Below are positions 14,310 to 26,857 of a stretch of DNA of 64,000 bases, one piece after another. The position numbers and the translations under genes were made by a program. This DNA is from Platycnemis pennipes (lineage: Eukaryota > Arthropoda > Insecta > Odonata > Platycnemididae), in assembly GCA_933228895.1 (NCBI GenBank), contig OW121854.1, positions 11,535,131 to 11,599,130 of the forward strand, written 5' to 3'. The notes under the pieces were generated by a model that had not been told where the DNA came from, made no database searches, and saw only the letters and a list, made by a program, of their open reading frames with translations. The stretch's first letter is position 1. Each line of letters starts with the position of its first letter.

Positions 14310-15230
14310 ACCAGGTAATATTGGCTTTCATTGGCCAATGAAATGCAAATATTGGCTACCCCACAAAACCCCTTGTTGGCTACAACATGTAATCCCTGTA
14401 TTGGCTCCCCACTAAACCTCTCAATGACTGTACACCAAAAAATTCCCCATTGGCTACCACTTGTAACTCAAGAGTGGTTCTTTTCCCATTCCCAATCAAC
14501 GCTTCTGGAATACTTACTAGCATATATACTTACTATTATAATAATTATAGGTTGATCCTTTTCATACTCCCTAACAATTATTTTCGGGGAGTATAATAAG
14601 AGTCAACTCACACGTAATTAAATCTGCCAATTGCACAATTTTAGCTTAGAGATAAATATATGCTATATCATCACTCTATTGGTTAAATAATATCCAGAGA
14701 ACTATCATCAGGTCAAATTTTAAAAATGAACGAGCAGAGTTTTTTTCGCATTTAGAAGTACCGTTTGTCACTCCCTTCTGTCTTATTGCACATTGGTTTT
14801 AAGCAATAAGTATGTAATCGAGGTGACTTATTTATCTCACTAGGAGTTGAAGGAACATCGGTTACATATATTCATATTGGTCATGCTTATTTCCATTCAC
14901 AAAATGTTAATTGGGGAAATGTCTGTAGGGTAAAAAATACTCGTGTTAATTATTTGAAGTTCATTATTGCCTTTTATGTATTTTGTAATCAGTGCATCAA
15001 TGCAAAGTACTCCAATGTGATGTTTTAAAAAGTTAAGCAACATTGAAGCATCACTGCAGCTGATCGCTTTGCCTGTATTGGTTTTTGAGAGGTAGTTCAT
15101 GGGGTGTTGTGTGGGGTAGCCAACATTGACAGCTCGTGAACATGCCAATATTGGTTACTCATTGGTTCTCATCTCATAGCCAACGTGGGGTGCCAATGAA
15201 TCCCCAAGATTGGCCAAATTTGTAGCAAGG
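14310..15230. other. ATTGG-rich flanks around AT-rich core, unclassified
   Basis: ATTGG/CCAAT motifs are dense at 14322-14460 and again at 15110-15220, with GGGG(T)AGCC and TACCCCAC near both. The flanks might be diverged inverted ends of an old element, but I could not align them convincingly. Confidence 0.3.
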
Positions 15231-15234
15231 AGAA

Positions 15235-15650
15235 AAAATCACTTTGTAAGATTCCACAAAATTTATTATGACACCGACCTAGATTTCGATTGTATAACAA
15301 TCATCTTCAAGGTAAGCACGAAGAGTAAGTGAACTCATTATATAGGTATTCACATGCTCCGCGGGTTGGGGCAACAATGGAAAATGGAGGGTGTAAACAG
15401 GAGGGGGAAGGACAGTAACTAGTTGTGACTTGGCGGGAGAAGGGGGTTGAGGAAGATGGGTCAGGTTGGGGAGGAGAGAGAAGGTAAGGTCAGGAAGGGA
15501 GCATATATTCATTTAACAAATGCATGTTGTTTTTGGTAGCAGACGTTATCTCCAACTGTTCGAGGAAGTTCAACTTTTGGCCTTTGCACTGGGTGTGGAG
15601 CACTTTCGGGATGAAGTCACTGGTGAATCATCACAACAGTGTCTTTTGAA
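15235..15650 (-). mobile_element. Penelope-like element 3' end, minus strand
   Basis: On the minus strand the frame reads KGQKLNFLEQLEITSATKNN then MHLLNEYMLPS, the same C-terminal Penelope motif as at 11.5 kb (LNFLEQLEI). It is followed by a C-rich tract, a hammerhead-like core at 15280-15312, then AATAAATTTTGTGGAATC and TTACAAAGT. It is related to, but diverged from, the 11490-11975 copy, in opposite orientation. Confidence 0.7.
15280..15312 (-). ncRNA. Hammerhead-ribozyme-like core, copy 4
   Basis: Minus strand: CCTTGAAGAT, then the perfect stem GATTG/CAATC around TTATA, then GAAATC and AGGTCGG. The first box reads CUUGAAGA, one base more than CUGAAGA. The stem sequence is different from the other copies yet fully paired. 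Confidence 0.45.
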
Positions 15651-17398
15651 GAGAATGACATTGCCATCACATCTATGAATCCAATAATTTCAGGAGGCAT
15701 TAATTATAAGATTTATGCGTGGTGCTGTTGGAAATAGTTCTGCGCTAATTGTCTCATCCCCAATTTCCAGTCAGTATCAGTGGAAGTTTGCATGCAATCG
15801 TGCAAAATTGAACATGCATAAAGTACCAGGATGTGATCAATGATTCATGTGTGTACCACTTATTCATTCCAAGTGGACAGAAACTTTATTTTTGCAGTCA
15901 TTGTACTGCGACTCTTGCTTTATGAGAACAAAAGCATTTATGAACTGGGATAAAAACATGCCCGACTGTGACATATCATAAACAAAATACACACACATAT
16001 ATACATAACCTTTTTATTATTTATTTAGCCATTTTAAAATTTATATGGAAATCAAAGGTGGCCTTTTTTTGCAATGTTATATTATTGCTAAAATGAGTTG
16101 TTTATTATTTAACAGAATTACAAAATAGTGGTGTCAACGGATGCAGAAACATTTTTGTAAGACAAAAATTGTTTCTCTAAGTGCAAAAGTTACTAGCATT
16201 TAAATGATTTATCATATTTTGAGCAGACCCTTAACGCAGCAGTGTTTCAATGCTCAGAATTTTATTTTGGTTAGGTTCTGTGCTCAGACGAAGGCATCAA
16301 TATTCGACATAAGAAGACTGGTTTCACAAATGTAAGTTTTAGGAAAATTGCTGATGGTCACCTGAGTCCATCCTGCCTGATTCGAGATGAAATCAACCAT
16401 AACTTAAACCATTTATTTACGAAAAAACTAACAGAGGTCCGCATTAAATCCTCGAGTATACCTTTGGTACAAAATAACTAATACCCTACCTTCAGAATGT
16501 GTTCAACAGTAACATTTCCCCATGCCCTAGGATAGGTTTGACAGCCAAATCACCATTATCTAACATTTTGAGTAATCCTCTTAAAAATAAAAACCAATGA
16601 ACTGCTTAGATTCGGTGTCCATAGCCACGCCAAAATGTATGAGACTTCAATTCAACATTCTCCTACGGTAGAGCACAACAACTATAGACATTGGATAACT
16701 AGAGTTATCAACACCATTGAGAAAACTCACTTCGTGCAAGGCAGCGAAGTTCTCACTAAACATTAATAATATTTTGACATCAGCTCACATTGATATGATA
16801 GGTTTCATATTGTTCAGATGTCATACACGTTCAACATAATTTAATATCACAGTAAAAATAACAGATATGACATCTACAGTTGTGCGAATGACACAATTCA
16901 GGTCAACTGCCGTAAACGCAGTTTCTCATTTTTCCCTAGTATTTCATTAACACTACCCGGCACTACGCGATAAGGCATGCTGGCAATTACTCACTACACA
17001 CAATTATAAATGCCAGATCTTATGCAGTATAATTGCATCGGATACGGATTTTCCAAATGTCACTGTGATAAAATCAATCATGTGCACATAAAAACTATTC
17101 CAGTCACTTATAATGGCAGTATTGGATGGTATGACCATGTATATTAGAATAATAATTTCCTTATGATCCTTTCTGATGAGAAGTATGAGAAACAAGTAAC
17201 ATACGTCAAGCGTATCAAATGAAGAAGTCAAATTGGTATTTTATAATAAGATTTTAATATCAAAATTAGGAATTTGGAGATATTTTAAAATTCATTTTAC
17301 AATATTTAATGTTGCTTGAGTTGGCAATAACATTTTTTATCACATTTATAAAAGTAACCATTCTTTTATTGATTACACCAGATCTTTCACTCGTGCAG
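15651..17398. other. Spacer upstream of CaMKII coding exon
   Basis: AT-rich sequence between the Penelope fragment and the CaMKII exon. It may include CaMKII promoter or 5' untranslated exons, but nothing identifies them. No transposon or RNA recognised. Confidence 0.45.
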
Positions 17399-17446
17399 GG
17401 TGGTGGATTGGTACTCAGTAGTGGAGTAAATATTGTAGTTTTCGGT
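17399..17446 (+). other. Probable CaMKII 5' UTR segment
   Basis: The stretch before the ATG follows a plausible 3' splice site, CTTTCACTCGTGCAG ending at 17398. If that acceptor is used, an upstream non-coding exon exists; if not, transcription starts further upstream in this exon. Confidence 0.4.
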
Positions 17447-17511
17447 ATGGCTGCACCAGCAGCTTGTACAAGATTTAGTGATAACTACGATCTCAAGGAG
17501 GAACTAGGAAA
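17447..17511 (+). CDS. CaMKII: CaMKII first coding exon
   Basis: The ATG opens MAAPAACTRFSDNYDLKEEL then GK, the exact kind of N-terminus found in insect calcium/calmodulin-dependent protein kinase II. YDLKEELGK is the first strand of the kinase domain, leading to the glycine-rich ATP loop (GxGAFS) on the next exon. The donor is AA|GTAAGTA, leaving the lysine codon in phase 2, to be completed by the next exon. CaMKII is a multimeric serine/threonine kinase of synapses and muscle, turned on by Ca2+/calmodulin. None of its other exons was found to the right, so they lie beyond 64000. The short length is normal for this first exon. Confidence 0.95.
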
Positions 17512-20080
17512 GTAAGTAATACTTTTATCTCATTACATTCAGTCAGGGTTACATTTTTGTCTCCATGAAATAGATCCCTAAAGAGCTCTAAGCGCCGCCA
17601 GTAGGGAGCAGACGACACAATACCAGTTCGATCTTTATACTAGCAATTTGAAGCCAATGACCGCATATCTTGTATTTTCTCAGCGCTCTGTAGGTGTTTT
17701 GCATTTGGAAGGAACGTACTAGAATATAGTTTTGTGAGTGCTTTTCGTCGTTTCTTGGTTTCAGCATTTGGAACCATTTCGGTGTCTCCCCTCTCTCTGG
17801 TTTGCGTCGTATCTGTCAAATTTCGAAGGCAGCTGTTGAATCTTTGTTCATGCTGCCGCGAGTGAACCATGCCCACCGAAATAATGGTTAATAAAAGACA
17901 AGGAAACAATTTGTTAGGTATATAAGCCATTTGTATCCCTGAAAGGGTGCAATTCAAGTGTCAATCTTCCTAATCAATAATCGTAAGGAAACGGTGGGAC
18001 GCCGTCGTGTTGTCAGCAGGAGGGAACCTTCGCCTAGAACCGCGTATTTTAAACTGGAATTTTGTTGCCGGTTGATTAACAAAGCCTTAAGGTATCTATA
18101 TTGAAGGCGTTGGCGGATTTTAAGATTGATTTTCTTTTGCTGTCATTTTTTCTCAGTCGTAGTGATAATCGTGCTGATTTTTTTTCTATTCTCACCATTT
18201 AACCCTTCCCGCACGTTTAAATGGTAGAAATGTTCGTTAACCTCCGCGTGAAAAAAAAATCTGCATGGAGATTGATGCCAAGTTCAATTTGAGTAATTTA
18301 TTTTATCGACGTCATAAGAATTTGAGATAGTTATAGATCTTTTATTGAAGGTAAATACCCTCTTACTCAAGCATGATACAATGTTTTATTAAGTGTTCGA
18401 ATACTTACCAAAGGATGGATTTAGGCATTACTAAGCAAGGTCACGATATTCGCTCGTTATGTTCACACATTGCTATGTACTTCGCCTCATGTAATAAAAA
18501 AGCCTCTTCCAATAATTTTCATTGATGGGTTCTTGTTTTCCACTCCATCTTTAAAGTTTCGACCAATTTAGAAATAATCTCTGGATTCGGACATGTAACC
18601 GAAGTTAACGCTGGCTGCTTGTTACGACTTCTTTAAAATTATTTCCCCGCTATAGGGGCGATTTACGAATCGTCGTTATGGTCATACATTGGAAATGCGA
18701 ATTATAATGGTGTTGTAGCCAAGCATTGCGCTACGGACCCGGCAGGTGAGCTACCTTGTACCGTGCATAACGTTATACTCTGATTTTCTTGTTTAGATCG
18801 GCCAAAGCCGTCAGAACTGCTCATCCATGGCTTCTCTCTTCCACTAACTGAGTAATATTTAGTTGTAGAATCTTGTTTTCCCTTCATAATTGAGGTTACT
18901 TGTTACTTGAATTTTACATTTTTTGTATGCTGGTTGCAATATTTTCCGATTTAAGCTACTACTATTTTCGTAATTTTTTTGGCGACTCCAAGTCCCTCAT
19001 AACGAATGTATTGGATGTATCATAGACTGCCCAGCCAACTCTGTCGTATAGCTCTCCACGTATACCCTCCATAAACTTCATTTTTTCATTGGTGCCCACA
19101 TGGAATACATTACTCATCTCCGGCACCAGATTCTATCATTTACTTCGCATTGCATATTTTTAGGGAATATCGTAAAATTTCTCCTCGGTGTTCGGGAAGA
19201 ATACCGTGCAATTCCCCGTAATTTCGATAAAAAGCTTAAACTGGTTCATGCTTGTAGGTTAATGAAGGTGAACCATGTAAGTGAAGAAGGACCCTATCTC
19301 TTTTCCCTGAAGAGACGGAAATACATCTTTGTGCGAACTGAAGTATCCCGTGTGTCGCTGAAGATGAGGAAATGAGGTTGGTGCGAGGATGCCAAGGGAA
19401 GACGGTGAAGACACTTGGTGGAGTCAACCAAAATGTTCAGAATTCTTTACGACGTGTTTTTCCTCCCATCCACTTCTCAAATCCCAGCATTAGGTTTAGT
19501 TTATTACTTTAAATCGATAGAACACTTCGCGAGTGCTGTTTTCGCTGTGGTTGCGACGGAATATTATCGGGAAATCTTGCTTGCCTGGTAAGCCCCTGTG
19601 CGAAGTTGGACAGACAGTTCCTACGTGATTTCCCGTCGTCCGATCCGCTGGCGAGACTAGCCAGCCGGCTAGCAATCCTGTCCTGTTCCAACTGTGATTC
19701 CCACCCCAGGATTATTTCCTTTCCCCTCTTCCATCCATTGCCAAGGAAGCCAGGATAGGAAATGCTGCTTGCCCCGAAAAAATAATTCGGACACCTCGCC
19801 CGAGTTCTGGACGAGGGACTGTCGTTTTCCATCCAAGTCGAGGTGTGGTGCTGGGACCGTTGCCGTGGACGATTGATCCCCTTCCCCGTGGCTCTCGCAA
19901 AATGTCTTTAAGTGTACGCCATGTCTCACGTGTAGCATCTCCAGGATTCCGTGCCGTAATGAGGGGAACGAAGAAGTGACGATTGTGTCGTACCTGATTC
20001 CACCACCATTGCAAGGAAGGCATAAAGTGAAATTCAACATGCCCTAATATTTATCTGCTGCACTAATGTATTATGTGTAA
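17512..20080 (+). other. CaMKII intron 1, start; nothing recognised
   Basis: Begins with the donor GTAAGTAATAC. The first 2.5 kb holds no repeat or RNA that I recognise. The part from 19500 to 20040 is richer in G+C and CpG, with overlapping reading frames on both strands but no protein resemblance; an alternative 5' exon is possible but unsupported. Confidence 0.5.
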
Positions 20081-20317
20081 AGACCGCTTTACACGATACA
20101 ATTTTTTGTGCAATTTCTTGTACATACAAACTCTTGCATGAGGAAATTGTACCGTGTAAAGCGGCAAATTGTACGAACGCTTGTGCGATTGTCTGAATGA
20201 CTGAACGGGAAATAGAACCCGTTCTAATTCCCTTCAGACAAACATACAATTTCGTTCAGTTTATACAAGCGTTTGCACGAGAAATTGTACAAACGATTGT
20301 ATCGTGTAAAGCGGCCT
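20081..20317. mobile_element. Harbinger-like MITE, 237 bp, TAA target duplication
   Basis: Ends AGACCGCTTTACACGATACA and, reversed, AGGCCGCTTTACACGATACA form a terminal inverted repeat with one mismatch, flanked by TAA on both sides (20078-20080, 20318-20320). TWA target sites and GCTTTACACG-like ends fit the PIF/Harbinger superfamily. The inside repeats AAATTGTAC/GTACAA on both strands. It has no coding capacity. Confidence 0.8.
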
Positions 20318-20761
20318 TAAGAGACGGGCGCGAGTGCATTTTAAAAAGTTGTCCGTCTCCTTTTTGCATAAATATCAAAGACTGTTCCTTCGACGAGACG
20401 AGAAAAATGATAGTTCTTCCCGGCAGCATCAGAAAATCCTGGGGAAATGGCCCGGGTCACCTCTTGGATTGATTGACCTTGTGGGAGAACGTGCTTGATA
20501 TCCCGCTCCTGTGGTGACCATCCGTGTCTGCAGTCCGTCCCGCTCATGTTGGTAGTGGCATCCAGAAATTACGTAACGCTGAACGAGGGGAGGATGCACT
20601 GTCGACAGGAAGGGGTGGGGGACGATCCTTACATTACGTGTGGAGAAAGGAGCATTATAGTTTTCTTCTTTTTGTCCTAATAATAACGATAATACATGGT
20701 CTAATACCTTAGAGATATAAATAAGGTATTCATCCAGAGGTTCTGTTCTATCAACAAAAAG

Positions 20762-21515
20762 TTACATCTACATCTACATAATACCCTGCAAGCCACCATA
20801 AAGGTGTGTGGCAGGGGTGAACTCTCACCAAACATGAACTACATATCATGCATAAAATTTGTAATTAAAAATTAAAATAGTGAAGAATACATGCGAAAAC
20901 ATGCTGTTAGTTGGGTTAGCTTTAAGTCCTTATGCCAACATGCAGCTACCAATGTTATCCATTGCTGCACTCGTACTGGACACATTTACCGTTATTCATA
21001 TCCCTAATAGTACGAGGAAAAAACGACATTTTGAATCTGTCAGTTCGGCAATCAATATCTCTAATTTTATGATTATGGTCCAGTCTACCATAGTAAGGAG
21101 GTGTCCGCAAAATATTTTTAACGTTGTCACTGAAAATATTACCTTGGAATTTGTTTAGGAGATTAAGTCTAAATTTCAACCTGCGATCTGACAATGATTC
21201 CCAATTTAATTCATTTAATAGACTGGTTACGCTAATAAGGTTATCATACCGGCCCTTTACAAATCTTGCCGATCTTTGCTGCACACGTTCAAGTTCGTTA
21301 TTTAGACCGATTTCGTAGGGATCCCATACACTGGCAGCATATTCCAAATGAGTTCTAACAAGGGAAAATTAGCTGATTTGTCGTACATGATCGTCACATT
21401 TACCCAGTACCCTTTTGACGAATCCCAGTTTACGATTCGCTTGGCTCATTATTTCACGTATGTGTTTACCCCAGGAAAGATCATGTGTCAGTCTTATTCC
21501 AAGAGGATTCCTCAG
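20762..21515 (-). mobile_element. Family A non-LTR retrotransposon fragment
   Basis: Minus-strand 3' end marked by the tail (CTACAT)n at 20762 on the + strand and the hairpin CCCTGC...GCAGGG. Coding relic at 20955-21515 reads LTHDLSWGKHI, then YAASVWDPYEIGLNNELERV, then RSARFVKGRYDNLISVTSLL, then DRRLKFRLNLLNKFQ and IDCRTDRFKMSFFPRTIRDM, the C-terminus of a Jockey/CR1-group RT. Frameshifts are present. The 5' end is truncated. Confidence 0.85.
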
Positions 21516-22328
21516 ATAGGGTTCATTGGTAGTGTTACGTGATTTAGGAATATTGCCGAGTGTTACAGTGGGGGTGGAAGAAGGAGGTGATCATCGTTGC
21601 GTAATATTTGTGTGGATGGCTCCTTAAAGGCACCTCTGGCCGGGAGGAGGGGAGTCTGAGGAGGATTGGAGCCAACTCCGGCGTTAAGTGTGCTCTTAAA
21701 GAAAGGCGCCTTCGCGGTTCCATCCGTCGATCTCGACATGGGTTCGGCGACGTCGTTAGCCGGCGCCCATCTTGCCGCGCGCGCGTCGCATTCTCTGGAC
21801 CGCGTCTCGATTGTTGCGGGCCATTATTACGTACGCACTTGGTGTACGAAATGGAGGCCCGCCTGCGTGAGAGGTGGCTTCAGGGCGTTCACCTTCCGAA
21901 GAGTGCTTTTCGGCGCTGTGAGTTCGGAAGGAGGTTTGATTGATGGCGCGATTCAGTTCTAACGGGTTCAGTTATCAGGGAAATTAGAAGGATGGTGTGG
22001 TGCATCTGTCTTTTCCCTCACTTACCGCATTGTTTAACTCGGTGTAGGTGTTGAGTAGCTGCCCGCGAGAGGCGCGGGTGTTCACTTCCTTCCCCCTCTT
22101 GCCTGCGGCGTCCAGAAAAGTTCACAGATTTGGTTTAGTTGGACGCATCCCAAGATTCCCGGATCTGGAACCGGGACCTCCGGCCTCCGAGGCCACTCAT
22201 GGCTGGCCAGCGTTCCTGGTGTTATAGATAATTGCCATAGTTTTCTTAGCGGGGAGAATGAATAAACTTAGTCGATTCCACTATCGAATTTTAATCGTCC
22301 GACCCGGGTTTTGATACATTGTATCGTT
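21516..22328. other. GC-rich intronic stretch, unclassified
   Basis: CpG-rich sequence (densest at 21660-22200) with overlapping open frames on the + strand (21608-21943, 21666-21962) that resemble no known protein. It could be a decayed repeat or an untranslated exon; the sequence does not decide. Confidence 0.35.
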
Positions 22329-23085
22329 ATCTACACATGCATATGCACAATACCTTGCAATGCTCCGCAAGGGTGTGTGGCAGGGGGTGAAGATCAACCC
22401 CTACCACACGTACACTACTGCCATCAAGCGTACGCTCTTGATGTGCCACTAGGCTACCACGTGGGAACATGTTAGATAATACGGTGACATGCTAGGTATG
22501 TACGTAATTATAAATTGAGTATTGGCTATAACACATTTATCTATATTTACCAATAGGTGTATACTATACTTGGGTTATACTTTACATATAGGTATGTACC
22601 ATACTTGGGTTAGTAATGTTAATACATGCATCATGAACTACAGACTACTCTAATAACATTTCCCCTACCTATCCCTTTGCAATGCTACCTATTGTGTTCT
22701 CGTATAGTACGTGGGAAAAATGACATTTTTATTCTATCGGTACGACATCTATCTCTCTAATCTTATTTGTATGGTCGAATCTAGCAAAGTACGCAGTGGT
22801 TTTTTTTATATATATCTAACATCTTCAATAAAGGTATCCGTTTTAAATTTCTGCAGGAGATTTGATCTGTACTTTGAACTACGCTCTGATAATGATTCCG
22901 TACCTAATGCTTCTATTAATTCTGACGCACTACTAAACCTACCGTTACACCTTTTAACGAACCTAGCTGCTCTACACTGCACATGGTCAAGTTCTGCTAT
23001 TAAACCTAATTCATTCGGATCCCATACACTGGCTGCATATTCACAGTGGGGTCTGACTAGTGAGAAGTAACATCGCTATTATCAG
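22329..23085 (-). mobile_element. Family A non-LTR fragment, diverged subfamily
   Basis: Tail-like ATCTACACATGC at 22329, then a diverged 3' hairpin, then minus-strand RT C-terminus with stops. The + strand text CGGATCCCATACACTGGCTGC near 23020 is the reverse complement of the conserved AASVWDP segment. It is closer to the 52.1 and 60.6 kb copies than to the 20.8 kb copy. Confidence 0.75.
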
Positions 23086-23439
23086 GACCTCTTGATGATA
23101 CTACGCGTTGAAACCTGTATCGTACTATTAAAATTCAATAATGGAATTAACTATTGTAAGTATAATCACTCTACCCGGAATGGATAAACTCCACAAGGTC
23201 AAGCCTAAAACCATTAGTTTTCTTAGCGTTAAGAAACTTGGGTTCCGTGTAACTCTTTACAGGGGTGGATGCCGATTGTTGGTACTTGAAGGAACTCACT
23301 TGGTATTTTCCTCGATATAATCTTTCTTTCCTGTGGGAGCAGTCATTCAATCAGGCGTTTCGCATCGTCTGTGGAATGCTCATTAATTGTACACGCCCTA
23401 TTACGGCCAGGTTTTCCAGATCATATCCCTGGTCAGTCG

Positions 23440-23691
23440 TAGTCGTAGTTTTAAGACTGACACATGATGTTTCCTGGGGTAAACACATGCGTGAAATAAT
23501 GGGTCAAGCGAATCGTACACTGGGATTCGTCGGGTAAGTATGACGATCATGTACGAGAAATCAGCTACTTTTCCCATGTTAGACCTCATTTGGAATATGC
23601 TGCCAGTGTATAGGATCCCTATGAAATCGGTCTAAATAACGAACTTGAACGTGTGCAGCGAAGATCGGCAAGATTTGTAAAGGGCCGGTAC
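23440..23691 (+). mobile_element. Family A fragment, duplicated internal segment
   Basis: Begins GACTGACACATGATGTTTCC and ends GGGCCGGTAC. The same internal RT segment recurs at 23890-24136, so a ~250-bp family A segment occurs twice, separated by a reversed family B piece. Confidence 0.8.
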
Positions 23692-23870
23692 TGCCGTAAA
23701 GAAACATGCTCCAGATATACGTTTTGATGAATTGCTTCCTTTGTTCCAAGCTTGTATTTCCAGCTGTAAGTACATTCTTCTTTTGATAGAATTCCCTCTT
23801 TGCCTGGGCTATTCTACTCGCTATTTTTTCTTGCTTCGTCCATCGATGGTTACTCTGCTTCCCAGGTAAT
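23692..23870 (-). mobile_element. Family B non-LTR fragment joined to family A
   Basis: Minus-strand relic corresponding to QAKREFYQKKNVLTAGNTSL then EQRKQFIKTYIWSMFLYG. The right junction, CCCAGGTAATCCATTAAATA, is the same as the reversed junction at 45340-45370, which identifies a shared composite. The left edge is abrupt at TGCCGTAAAG. Confidence 0.8.
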
Positions 23871-24653
23871 CCATTAAATATCTTGGAATAAGACTGACAA
23901 ATGATCTTTCCTGGGGTAAACACATTCGTGAAATAATGGGTCAAGCGAATCGTAAACTGGGATTCGTCAAAAGAGTACTGGGTAAATGTGACGATCATGT
24001 ACGAGTCAGCTACTTTTCCCTTGTAAGACCTATTTGGAATATGCTGCCAGTGTATAGGATCCCTATGAAATCGGTCTAAATAACGAACTTGAACGTGTGC
24101 AGCGAAGATCGGCAAGATTTGTAAAGGGCCGGTACGATAACCTTATTAGCGTAACCAGTCTATTAAATGAATTAAATTGGGAATCATAGTCAGATCGCAG
24201 GTTGAAATTTAGACTCAATCTCTTAAACAAATTCCAAGACCATATTTTCAGTGATGATGTTAAAAATATTTTGCGGACCCCAACTTACTATGGTAGACTG
24301 GACCATAATCACAAAATTAGAGAAATTGATTGCCGAACTGACAGATTGAAAATGTACTTTTTTCCTCGTACTATTAGGGATATGAATAACGGTAAATATA
24401 TCCAGTACGAGTGTAGCAATGGATAACATTGGTAGCTGCATGTTGGTATAAGGACTCATAGCTAACCCAACTAACGGCATGTTTTTGCATGTATGTTTTG
24501 CTATTTTTATCTTTTTTAAAATAGCGTAGTTTTGAACAGTACCTATACAAGTACTAATCCTTTTTTATGCATGATATGTAGTGCATGTTTGGTGAGAGTT
24601 CACCCCCTGCCACACACCTTTATGGTGGCTTGCAGGGTATTATGTAGATGTAG
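23871..24653 (+). mobile_element. Family A non-LTR fragment
   Basis: Starts ATTAAATATCTTGG (the KYLG motif) and ends with the hairpin CCCTGCCACAC...GCAGGG and TATTATGTAGATGTAG. The coding relic carries LTNDLSWGKHIREIMGQANR, KLGFVKRVLG, KFRLNLLNKFQDHIFSDDVK, and TDRLKMYFFPRTIRDMNNGK. Small deletions break the frame. Confidence 0.85.
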
Positions 24654-26212
24654 TCCCCTCCGGGTTGAACCCTTTTTCATCGCGATGAACAGATCACGCA
24701 GGGCGGGCCCTTTTCCTGTCCCTCGTTCGAGCGTGACTTTATAGTGTCACGAATTCGTTCCGAATCCTCCTCTCCAGGGGGAGAGATGCTGTCTCCCCTT
24801 ATCTGTCTCGGGTCCCCCTTCTCCTGAGGTCGTTTCTTAGACGCTTGATTTTCTCTCGTGCTCGGACGAAACTTAATGAAAAATATCCTTGCTGGACACA
24901 AAGGCCGTTTGCTTTAGGAGGGCCTATCCGTGAATGAGATAATGTATCATGCCAGACTCCACAGGGAGGAATGCCCTCAGACCCACGTTCTCTTTCCATC
25001 CTTTTGCAGGTTTTTTATTAATTCCCAGTAGAACTGAGGTATTTTTTTTGTTTACCAGTGTGACTGCGTACAAAATAAAATGCATTAATGCACTTATAGT
25101 GCACAAAAGGTAATCACATTTATAGGATCAGATCATTTTATGGGATTTAATGGAAGCAGCATGTGATACATTGTAACATAACTCTATGACATCAACTTTG
25201 TACTAGTTCAGGTGGTGTCAATCGACCTTCAGACTCCTTATTACTTTTAAAAATTGGAAATATATTGGGAACCAGGCAAAATGTGCCAACTTGGCTGATG
25301 GGTGTAATGCACTAACTCATAAAATTCATAATTAATTATCAACAAAAATATTGCCCACTATTTTTGCATGGGCTTAATGCTCATTATTATTGGTACATTT
25401 TAGCAAATTTTCATAATTTTTAGAGATGGGTTTTTTTAAAATATAGCCTCTTTTGTTTATGAAAAAATGGCAGTTGTTCATAATTTGAAGGCATATTTCA
25501 TGGAAATGCAACATTATCGGAGCTATTAAAAAATATATTGTCATTAATATGCCTAAATGATACCTCTAAAAATGAATTTTACTCTTACATTTCAAAGCTG
25601 TAAAAAATTGTTAAAGTTGGAACAATTTTTTGATTTTTAAACAATTGTGAAATTTATATACTCCATTTACCATTTAACTTCCAACTTTTTTCAAAGCATG
25701 GAATACAAATACAAAAAAAGCACTGCAAAACAAAAAAAACTTCAACATCCTAGCTTCATTATTGGCCAAATCAGAGACATTTAAAAAAAATCACCGTTTT
25801 CCCCTTGCTTGTTAAAACGACCATTTTAGGTTATTTTTCAAATGGCTGAAAGTTCATAAAAAATCAATATATAAAAATAAAAAAGGCAGATTTTTGAATG
25901 TCTCTTATTGGTCTACAACATAATTATTTTGAAAATCCATGATGGTCACCCCACACCTGCATGATTTGAGATGCAAAACTAAGCAAAACTTGACTCGCGG
26001 TGAATAGACCTCTCTCAAATTGTTGGCGAAAATACTTTATGCCTTCATTAATTTTATCAGATTAGGAATCTCATCTTATGCATTTATGGCTGGTGTATAT
26101 TGATGCGTGAAATATGATTAATGTTCTTACGACGGTTGAGAATCGAACGCAGTCTACTAATATACAAGGGCGTTATTTTCATATGACCTAGTGCCTCGTC
26201 GGTAGAAAGGTA
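24654..26212. other. Intron, nothing recognised
   Basis: The stretch 24660-25010 is G+C-richer and the rest AT-rich. Reading frames at 24677-25106 (minus) have no recognisable family. No element ends seen. Confidence 0.45.
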
Positions 26213-26857
26213 TTTACATCTACATAATACCCTGCAAGCCACCATAAAGGTGTGTGGCAGAGGGTGAATTCTCACCAAACATGCACTACATATCATGTAT
26301 TTAAAAGTATTAGTATTTATATACTGTTCTAAACTACACTATTTAAAAACGATAAAAATAGCAAAGCAAGCATGCAAAAAGATGCTGTTATTTAGGTTAG
26401 CTTTAAGTCCTTATACCAACATGCAACTACCAATGTTATCCATTGCTACACTCGTACTGGATATATTTACCGTTATTCATATCCCTAATTGTACGAGGAA
26501 AAAAGGACATTTTGAATCTGTCAGTTCGGCAATCAATATCTCTAATTTTGTGATTATGGTCCAGTCTACCATAGTAAGTTGGGGTCCGCAAAATATGTTT
26601 AACATCATCACTGAAAATATTATCTTGGAATTTGTTTAAGAGATTAAGTCTAAATTTCAAATCGCGATCTGACAATTATTCCCAATTTAATTCATTCGAT
26701 AGACTGGTTACGCTAATAAGGTTATCGTACCGTCTCTTTACAAATCTTGCCTATCTTTGCTGCACACGTTCAAGTTCGTTATTTAGGCCGATTTCGTAGG
26801 GATCCCATACACTGGCAGCATATTCCGAATGAGGTCTAAACAAGGGAAAAGTAGCTG
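26213..26857 (-). mobile_element. Family A non-LTR fragment
   Basis: + strand TTTACATCTACATAATACCC marks the minus-strand 3' tail, followed by the conserved hairpin. Coding relic: DRDLKFRLNLLNKFQDNIFS, YGRLDHNHKIRDIDCRTDRF, KMSFFPRTIRDMNNGKYIQY. 5'-truncated at about 26857. Confidence 0.85.

Noticed and set aside
19509..20040. Overlapping frames on the minus strand
   Set aside because: G+C-rich sequence with few stops in several frames at once; no motif recognised.
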